A DNA stretch of 58,004 nt from Candidatus Binataceae bacterium (GTDB lineage: Bacteria; Desulfobacterota; Binatia; Binatales; Binataceae), in the NCBI GenBank assembly GCA_030038355.1, contig JASHPB010000073.1, positions 1 through 58,004 of the forward strand, given 5' to 3'. Position numbers and translations under genes: made by a program. Shown one piece after another: positions 52,393 to 58,004 of the stretch. The notes beneath the pieces were generated by a model, which was given only the letters and a program-made list of their open reading frames with translations, did not search any database and had not been told where the DNA came from. Position 1 is the first letter of the stretch; the number at the start of each line of letters is the position of its first letter.

Positions 52393-52801
52393 GTGAAATC
52401 ACGCATTTTATCTGTAAGTCTTCCGACCCCGAAGTCGCTCGGACTCTTCCTCGCTCCACGCACCGAAGCTGAATACGATCGCGCGGTAGCGTTGCTCAAC
52501 CGACTCGTCAATGAATCGGCGACCAGCCGAAGAATCCTCGCTCGCGGCTGATCGAAACTTCGAGCCTGCTCATCGAGGCGTACGACGCGGAGCATCATGA
52601 GATGCCTAATGGCTCGGGAGCGGACATGCCCACTTTCTTGATGGAGCAACACCCGGGTTTTTCCCAGGTCGATCTGAAGAAGGAGCTTGGCGGCCAAAGC
52701 GTGATGTCGGAGATCCCAAACCGCAAGCGCGAGTTAAGCGTTCATCAAATGCGCGCGCCCTGGCCGCTCGCTTCGGCGTCGACCCCGGTATGTTCATTTG
52801 A
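52393..52801 (+). pseudogene. higA: HigA-type antitoxin remnant, two frameshifts
   Basis: Three frame pieces give one HTH antitoxin. First, from GTG 52393, comes 'LFLAPRTEAEYDRAVALLNR'. Then comes 'LIETSSLLIEAYDAEHHEMP', followed by 'TFLMEQHPGFSQVDLKKELG' and 'SEIPNRKRELSVHQMRA'. Last, after another shift near 52755, comes 'ALAARFGVDPGMFI' ending at TGA 52799-52801. The order and motifs match HigA of the higBA family, which represses its own promoter and neutralises HigB. With two indels the antitoxin is lost, consistent with the toxin also being dead. Confidence 0.8.
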
Positions 52802-52954
52802 AACGCACGAGCGTTAACTTAGAGTATTTTGTGAACATATTGAATCGGCGAGAACGCTTCACCCCGGAGTTATTGCGAGAGTTTCGCAAGCAATCTGGGG
52901 CGCTGCGGCCGACACCGCCAGGCTGAGAGCCTAGCGATAGTCTGTGTGCCGAGA

Positions 52955-54526
52955 CTAATCGCTAACCCTGCCCCATCCTCCTCCGCCGGGGGTTTCGATG
53001 CGGACGCGCTCGCCCGCCTTCACATCAACATTGGTCTTCGCCGGCAAACTCGTTTTTCGATTTCGGCGCACGATTGAATTGATTCCTAGCGCGCCCGCGT
53101 CGCCGCCCGCCAGTCCCCAAGGCCTAAGCCGCCGCCGTTCCGTTAGCAAGCTCACGTTCGAATCGACCAGGCACTCGATTTCCCGCACCAGGCCGTCGCC
53201 GCCGCGCATCCGGCCCCGCCCGCCCGAGCCGCGCCGGATTCGATACTCGGTCACGCGCATCGGATAGTAGGCCTCCAGCGCTTCGATCGGCGTGTTGAGC
53301 GTGTTGGTCATATGCGTGTGAATTCCCGATGCTCCCGCGTGATTTGGCGATGCGCCCGCGCCGCCCGCGATCGTTTCGTAATAGGAAAAATGGCGACCGC
53401 GAAACGAGTCGAAGCCGCCGATCGTGAGGTTCGACATCGAGCCCGAACTTGCAGCTGGAATTCGATCAGGCGCGGCCTTCGCGAGTGCGCGAAACAGCAC
53501 GTCGACAATCCGCTGCGAGGTCTCGACGTTGCCGCCCGCGACCGCGGCCGGCTCGCGCGCGTTGACGATCGAGCCGAGCGGCGCGATGAGCTTGATTGGC
53601 TTCATCAGGCCCTCGTTGGCGGGCACCGTTTCGGCGGCGAGGCATTTCATCACGTAGAAAGTCGCGGACAGCGTGATGGCGTAGTTCGCGTTGATCGAGC
53701 CGCGCACCTGCGGCGCCGATCCCGTGAAATCGACGACCGCGCGGCCATTGCGGATTTCGATCGCGGCGCGAATTGCGACCGGGCCGCTGCCGAATCCATC
53801 GTCGTCCATGAAATCTTCCGCGCGGTAGATACCAAACCGGACCTCGTGGAGCGCCGCGCTCATCAGGCGCGCGGCATACTCCTTAAGCGCTTCCATGGCC
53901 GCCGAGACCATCGCACGGCCCGAGGTCGCGACCAGCGCACGCAGCCGATTAGCGCCGACTCGAAGCGCGGCGATCTGCGCGCGCAGATCGCCCTCACGCT
54001 CCTCGTGCACTCGCGTGTTCGCCAGAAAAAGCGCGAGCACGTCGCGCGAGACTTCGCCGCCGACGGCGATTTTCACCGGCGGCAGCCGAAAACCCTCCTG
54101 GTAGATCTCCGTCGCGAGCGCCATCGACCCCGGCGCCATCCCGCCGATATCCGCGTGATGCGCCCGATTGGCCGCAAACGCGAACGGGCGCTTCTCGCCA
54201 TCGAGAAAAATCGGCGAAACGAGCGTGAGGTCCGGCAGATGCGTTCCGCCGGCGAAAGGATCGTTGAGCGCCGCGATATCGCCCGGATTGAGCTTGAGGC
54301 GTTCGATTGCGGCACGCACCGAAAGCGGAGTCGAGCCGAGATGCACCGGGATATGCGCGGCCTGCGCGACCAGCTCGCCGCGCGCGTCGAAAATCGCGCA
54401 TGAAAAATCGTGGCGCTCCTTGATATTCGGCGAATAACCGCTCTGCCCGAGCACAACGCCCATCTCCTCGGCGATCGCGCCGAGCCGATTGTTCATCACC
54501 GCGAGGGCGACCGCGTCGAGCTTCAT
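52955..54526 (-). CDS. hyuB: hydantoinase B / HyuB-AcxA-type subunit
   Basis: The 523-aa protein starts 'KLDAVALAVMNNRLGAIAEE' and shows 'SPNIKERHDFSCAIFDARGE', 'IPVHLGSTPLSVRAAI', 'LNDPFAGGTHLPDLTLVSPI', 'RAHHADIGGMAPGSM' and 'NYAITLSATFYVMKCL', the hallmarks of the HyuB alpha-subunit family. Partners are HyuA-like ATPases. Known complexes hydrolyse N-methylhydantoin or 5-oxoproline, or carboxylate ketones (acetone and acetophenone carboxylases). At 523 aa it is nearer hydantoinase HyuB than the longer acetone carboxylase alpha chain. Its ATG overlaps the hyuA stop by four bases (ATGA). Confidence 0.93.
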   Translation of the reverse strand: MKLDAVALAVMNNRLGAIAEEMGVVLGQSGYSPNIKERHDFSCAIFDARGELVAQAAHIPVHLGSTPLSVRAAIERLKLNPGDIAALNDPFAGGTHLPDLTLVSPIFLDGEKRPFAFAANRAHHADIGGMAPGSMALATEIYQEGFRLPPVKIAVGGEVSRDVLALFLANTRVHEEREGDLRAQIAALRVGANRLRALVATSGRAMVSAAMEALKEYAARLMSAALHEVRFGIYRAEDFMDDDGFGSGPVAIRAAIEIRNGRAVVDFTGSAPQVRGSINANYAITLSATFYVMKCLAAETVPANEGLMKPIKLIAPLGSIVNAREPAAVAGGNVETSQRIVDVLFRALAKAAPDRIPAASSGSMSNLTIGGFDSFRGRHFSYYETIAGGAGASPNHAGASGIHTHMTNTLNTPIEALEAYYPMRVTEYRIRRGSGGRGRMRGGDGLVREIECLVDSNVSLLTERRRLRPWGLAGGDAGALGINSIVRRNRKTSLPAKTNVDVKAGERVRIETPGGGGWGRVSD

Positions 54527-56523
54527 CGCGATGCCTCCAGATGCAGGTTTCCAAATTCATCGGCCGACATCGTGAACTCGGGCGGGACGTATGCGGTCGT
54601 GCTGAGCTCGGTAATCAGCAGGGGGCCGCGGATGCAGGCGCCGGCGCCGATTCGCTCGCGAACATATACCGGAATCGATTGTTCGCGACTTCCGACCAGT
54701 GTACGTGTGCGTGATTCCGCGACGGCCTTGCTGCGATGTTTCGCGATGCGCGCCGGAGCCGCGGCGGCTTCGTCAGCGATCGCGCGCAGGCGAAGGTTGA
54801 CCACCTCGACAGGCGCGCCTGGTGTGGAGTGGCCAAATGCGCTCTGATGGGCGGCGTGAAACTCGGCGACGAAGTTCGCGCCGAGTGCGACCTCGAGCTC
54901 GTAGGACTGTCCGCGATAGCGGACATCGGCGCGAAGCTCAATTCGAATCATCCTCGCGTCCGCACCGTCGCTCACAAGTTCGCGCCGGGCGCGCGCGATC
55001 ATCGGCGCAGCGCGGCGCATCAGGCTGTGATGGTCGGGCTTTTGCTCGCGAATCGTGAGCGAGTACTCGCGGCCGAGCGGTGCGGTGAGCGCGCCCCAGG
55101 CGCACAGCAGGCCCGGGTTGCGCGGAAAGATAACCTGACGGATTCCCAGATCGAGCGCGAGTTCGGCGGCATGCATCGGACCGGCGCCGCCGAACGCGAG
55201 CAACGCGAAATCGCGCGGATCGTAGCCGCGCTCGACGGTAATCACGCGCACCGCGCGTTCGATGTTCGCGTTGACGACGCGAATCACGCCGCGTGCGGCC
55301 TCCAGCGGCGAGCACTTCATCTGTCGAGCGAGCACGCCCAGAACACCGGCCGCTCGCGCCGCGTCGAGTTTCATCGCACCGCCAAGAAAATTCGCTGCCA
55401 GCAACCTCCCGGCGACGAGGTTGGCGTCGGTAACCGTAGGCAAGTCGCCACGCCCGTAAGCGGCGGGTCCTGGGTCTGCTGCCGCGCTCTCAGGGCCAAC
55501 GTGCAGCGATCCGCCCGAATCGACGCGCGCAATCGAGCCGCCGCCCGCACCTACTGTGTGTATATCGATTACCGGAGTGCGCACGGCGTAGCCGTCCGGA
55601 TAGCTCAGCGTGCGGATTCGCGCGGCGCGATCGAAAAGCGAAACATCGGTGGACGTACCGCCCATGTCGAACGTGATGAAGCGGTCGGTGCCGAGTGACG
55701 CTGCCAGGCGCGCTGCGCCGATCACGCCAGCGGCCGGTCCCGAGAGGATTGTGCGAATGGGTTCTTCGCGCGCCAATTCAACTCCGATCGCGCTGCCGTT
55801 CGATTGCATCACGCGGAGCCCGCCACCAGATAGGCGGTGCCCCAGAGTGCTCAGATGCGACGACATCCGCGGCGCGACGTATGCGTTGACGACCGTAGTC
55901 GAGAAACGCTCGTACTCGCGATACTCGGCAAGCAGGCGATGCGAAATCGAAAGCGGACGCCCGACGGCTCGGAGAGCGCGCGCCAGCTGAAGTTCACTTT
56001 TGGGATTCGCATAGGAGTGAAGCAGGCAGATTGCGAAAGCCTCGGCCCGAGTGGCGCGCGCGAGCCTCGTGACGCGAGCAAGCTCGCCGCGCGCGAGCGG
56101 CGTTTCGATGCGTCCGTCGCCGAGTGTGCGTTCGTGGATTCCAAGTCTAAGCGCCCGCGGGACCAGCGGCTCGGGGCGAGTCGGCGCGAGCGCGTAAAGG
56201 TTCTCGCGATTCTGGCGGCCGATTTCGATCAGGTCTTCGAAGCCGGCGTTGGTGATAATCGCCACTCGTGCGCCCTTCTTTTCGAGGAGCGCATTGGTCG
56301 CAACCGTCGAGCTGTAGGTGAGAGCGTCGGGCACCAGCGCATCGAGCATTTCCTTCAGCCCACGGATCACGGCGGCGGCGGGATCGCGGGGCGTCGAAAG
56401 AACCTTGTGGACTTTGAGCTTGCCGTCGACGATCGCAACCAGGTCGGTGAAGGTTCCTCCCGTGTCGACGCCGACGATCGCGATGTCAGCGCGCCCTCGT
56501 GACGAAGCTCGCCGTCGCTTCAC
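54523..56523 (-). CDS. hyuA: hydantoinase A / HyuA-AcxB-type ATPase subunit
   Basis: The 666-aa protein starts at GTG 56523, overlapping the dehydrogenase stop (GTGA). It has the actin-like ATPase phosphate loop 'IAIVGVDTGGTFTDLVAIVD', then 'LTYSSTVATNALLEKKGARV', 'TDRFITFDMGGTSTDVSLFD' (second phosphate motif), 'VIDIHTVGAGGGSIARVDSG' and 'LLAFGGAGPMHAAELALDLG'. These are full-length HyuA features. It phosphorylates substrate or bicarbonate for the HyuB partner. The N-terminal 14 residues are Arg-rich. Confidence 0.94.
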   Translation of the reverse strand: MKRRRASSRGRADIAIVGVDTGGTFTDLVAIVDGKLKVHKVLSTPRDPAAAVIRGLKEMLDALVPDALTYSSTVATNALLEKKGARVAIITNAGFEDLIEIGRQNRENLYALAPTRPEPLVPRALRLGIHERTLGDGRIETPLARGELARVTRLARATRAEAFAICLLHSYANPKSELQLARALRAVGRPLSISHRLLAEYREYERFSTTVVNAYVAPRMSSHLSTLGHRLSGGGLRVMQSNGSAIGVELAREEPIRTILSGPAAGVIGAARLAASLGTDRFITFDMGGTSTDVSLFDRAARIRTLSYPDGYAVRTPVIDIHTVGAGGGSIARVDSGGSLHVGPESAAADPGPAAYGRGDLPTVTDANLVAGRLLAANFLGGAMKLDAARAAGVLGVLARQMKCSPLEAARGVIRVVNANIERAVRVITVERGYDPRDFALLAFGGAGPMHAAELALDLGIRQVIFPRNPGLLCAWGALTAPLGREYSLTIREQKPDHHSLMRRAAPMIARARRELVSDGADARMIRIELRADVRYRGQSYELEVALGANFVAEFHAAHQSAFGHSTPGAPVEVVNLRLRAIADEAAAAPARIAKHRSKAVAESRTRTLVGSREQSIPVYVRERIGAGACIRGPLLITELSTTAYVPPEFTMSADEFGNLHLEASR

Positions 56524-57467
56524 GCCGGTTTCAGCAGGATCTTGAAGTTTGAAGGATTCGCGGCGGTGGCGAAAGCTTCGAGCCCATCAGCCAGCGAGCG
56601 CGTTCCGTCGATTAAAGGCCGTGGATCGATTCGTTTGGCCGCGAGCGCTTCCAGAGCCGGCGCAAACCGCCCACATCGCGAGCCGAGAACGGCGATTTCG
56701 TTGATGACCACGGCTGCCAGGTTAAGTTCTGCGCCCGCCGCCGCAGTGCTCTTCAAAATGATCGTGCCGCGCGGCGCGACCCGCTCGAGCGCGCCTCGAA
56801 ATCCGTCGGCCTGGCCGGTACAATCGATGACCACGTCAAACTTGCCCTCGGGTGCGGATTTCGTCGTGCGGAGGCCGAGCGCGCTCAGGCGTTCGAGCTT
56901 CTCCGGATGATGCCCGGCGACGAGCGGCTCGTAGCTATGCGAATCCAGCGCCAGCGCGACCATCGCGCCGAGCCGGCCATCGCCGAGCACGAGGATCGAT
57001 TGATTGCGGCCTATATGAATCTGCTCGAAGATTTCGAACGCGGCGGCCAGCGGCTCGGTAAAGACTGCGGCGTCATCGGGAATCGAGTCGGGTAGGGGCC
57101 GGAGATTTTCGTCGGGCAGAGTCAGAAATTCGGCGAAGGTGCCATCGCGGCCAAGGATGCCGAGCACTGTGCGATTCGGGCAGTGCCGCGTGAGGCCGCC
57201 GAGGCAAGCGACGCAGCGGCCGCATCCGGCGTTGATCTCGCCGACGACACGTTTGTGGCGGAGGTCGGGATTCGAAGTTTCCACGACACGGCCGACGAAC
57301 TCGTGACCAGGGACGCCGCGAAACGCCATGTAGCCGCGCGAGATTTCCAAATCGGTCCCGCAAATGCCGGCGAGCAAGATGCGCACGATGCTCTCTCCCG
57401 CGCGTGGCGCGAGGTCGGGATAGTCGCGGCGGTATTCGAGCCGTTTATCGAAAACGAGCGCTTGCAT
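56520..57467 (-). CDS. zinc-dependent medium-chain alcohol dehydrogenase
   Basis: From ATG 57467 (MQALVFDKRLEYRRDYPDLA) the protein has 315 aa. Catalytic zinc ligands lie in 'LLAGICGTDLEISRGY' (Cys) and 'GVPGHEFVGRVVE' (His-Glu). A structural-zinc lobe with four Cys is 'NAGCGRCVACLGGLTRHC'. The NAD(P) fold is 'SILVLGDGRLGAMVALAL', G-x-G-x-x-G-like. The lobe and length resemble polyol or threonine dehydrogenases. Its stop overlaps the hyuA start, so it is coupled to the HyuA-HyuB enzyme, which suggests it supplies or uses that enzyme's substrate. Confidence 0.9.
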   Translation of the reverse strand: MQALVFDKRLEYRRDYPDLAPRAGESIVRILLAGICGTDLEISRGYMAFRGVPGHEFVGRVVETSNPDLRHKRVVGEINAGCGRCVACLGGLTRHCPNRTVLGILGRDGTFAEFLTLPDENLRPLPDSIPDDAAVFTEPLAAAFEIFEQIHIGRNQSILVLGDGRLGAMVALALDSHSYEPLVAGHHPEKLERLSALGLRTTKSAPEGKFDVVIDCTGQADGFRGALERVAPRGTIILKSTAAAGAELNLAAVVINEIAVLGSRCGRFAPALEALAAKRIDPRPLIDGTRSLADGLEAFATAANPSNFKILLKPA

Positions 57468-57498
57468 CCTATGTGCGGGGCGAGCGCCCCATTCAAAC

Positions 57499-57530
57499 AA
57501 AAAAGCCGCGGAGTCTGCTACCCCGCGGCC
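57499..57530 (-). terminator. intrinsic terminator after the FmdB-type gene
   Basis: On the minus strand GCCGCGG and CCGCGGC form a perfect 7-bp stem (57529-57523 with 57511-57505) around an 11-base loop, followed by six T (57504-57499). It lies 24 bases past the FmdB stop and just ahead of the dehydrogenase start region, so it separates the two transcription units. Confidence 0.85.
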
Positions 57531-57553
57531 CTAAGCTGGATGCATATCAGCGA

Positions 57554-57889
57554 TTAGTCCGTTTTGGCGGGAGTGGATTTTTCGGCGGCGGGCTTGTTAG
57601 TCGAATCGCTCGACGTGGTGCTCGAACTGCTCGATGCGCCTTCCTTCGATGCGCTGCCGTTGGTCGAACTCACGGCGTTTGCGGCATCAGGAGTCTCAGA
57701 TTTGTTGGCGCCCTTCTTGGCATAGTCGGTTGCGTACCATCCGCTGCCCTTGAGCACGAACGATGTGTTCGAGATGAGGCGCTCGGTCTTGCCTTTGCAG
57801 GTCGGGCATTTTTTGAGCGGTGCTTCGGTGATTTTCTGCATCACCTCGAAGACGCCGCATTTGTTGCACTTGTATTCGTAGATTGGCAT
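57554..57889 (-). CDS. FmdB-family zinc-ribbon protein with Ser/Thr-rich tail
   Basis: From ATG 57889 ([20 protein letters not shown]) the protein has 111 aa. Residues 1-40 form a zinc ribbon with C-x2-C in 'YKCNKCG' and in '[16 protein letters not shown]'. '[19 protein letters not shown]' follows, typical of the FmdB/CxxC_CXXC_SSSS family. The last 45 residues are a low-complexity Ser/Thr/Ala/Lys tail ('[20 protein letters not shown]'). Members are annotated as regulators on thin evidence. It has its own terminator. Confidence 0.9.
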   Translation of the reverse strand: MPIYEYKCNKCGVFEVMQKITEAPLKKCPTCKGKTERLISNTSFVLKGSGWYATDYAKKGANKSETPDAANAVSSTNGSASKEGASSSSSTTSSDSTNKPAAEKSTPAKTD

Positions 57890-58004
57890 TTGACTAATCC
57901 GACTGCTAACGGCGGATCGACGCCCCAATCGATTATCAATTAATCACTCGCCGGAGGGGTGTCAACGATTCGTCGTTTCTTCGCCTCCCGTTGGAATAGC
58001 GAAG

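Noticed and set aside
52861-52905. Imperfect hairpin (CCCC...GGGG with an inner TTGCGA/TCGCAA stem) downstream of the hyuB stop.
   Set aside because: No T-run on either strand and outer pairing is poor; it is not convincing as a terminator or a repeat element.
1-58004. CRISPR arrays, rRNA operons, insertion-sequence transposases, integrases and phage genes.
   Set aside because: No regularly spaced repeats, rRNA segments, DDE transposase motifs or tyrosine/serine recombinase signatures were seen on either strand.

Overview
The window reads as a chromosomal segment of a GC-rich, Gram-negative soil-type bacterium. The evidence is RND/TolC-type envelope machinery, lipoboxes, a Tat signal, a P450, family III CoA transferases, a GST, several alpha/beta hydrolases and a split LigD. 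The mix recalls deltaproteobacteria-like or Binatota-like soil lineages. That placement is an inference from gene content only; no rRNA or marker gene here fixes it.

Layout. 1-2625 is a gene graveyard: a frameshifted arylsulfatase tail and the remains of a pqiB-pqiC (MCE) operon. 2770-4011 is a serine hydrolase. 4093-9705 is bounded by a 35-bp direct repeat formed by the 3' end of tRNA-Leu(CAA). It holds a secreted two-Ig-repeat lysozyme-like protein, an unknown 148-aa protein and an MFS transporter, and may be an old integrated island. After a methyltransferase pseudogene (10389-10665) comes a long minus-strand run (20205 down to 10688): selenium-binding protein/methanethiol oxidase family, a membrane partner, response regulator, histidine kinase, TolC-like protein, membrane-fusion lipoprotein and RND pump.

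20301-22881 is a plus-strand run of enoyl-CoA hydratase-like protein, nitroreductase and ATP-dependent DNA ligase. It converges on a stand-alone LigD polymerase domain, a split NHEJ-type pair. 24468-30015 carries a P450, a Tat-exported DUF882 protein, a methyltransferase, two hydrolases, a TPR protein and a GFA-type protein. 34637-30993 (minus) is an operon-like set: CoA transferase, thiolase, TlpA-like thioredoxin, BolA and CGFS glutaredoxin. 34747-39931 holds a GNAT, an unknown 389-aa protein, a CYTH protein, a membrane protein and a TetR regulator with a previously unannotated 57-aa membrane peptide between two matching operators.

43302-40051 is a TetR, sulfatase and GST-family operon. 43380-51961 has two NUDIX enzymes, thiI, a transporter, a VOC protein, lipoproteins, a glycosyltransferase and a CoA transferase. 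52047-52801 is a decayed higBA toxin-antitoxin locus. 57467-52955 is a tightly overlapping alcohol dehydrogenase, HyuA and HyuB operon, followed by an FmdB zinc-ribbon gene.

The most interesting leads are the dehydrogenase-HyuA-HyuB operon (possible alcohol to ketone to carboxylate or hydrolysis route), the SBP56/membrane protein/two-component/RND run with tandem operators before tolC, the operator-flanked 57-aa gene, and the tRNA-anchored segment. Many small loci between intact genes carry stops and frameshifts, which points to real gene decay rather than poor sequence.
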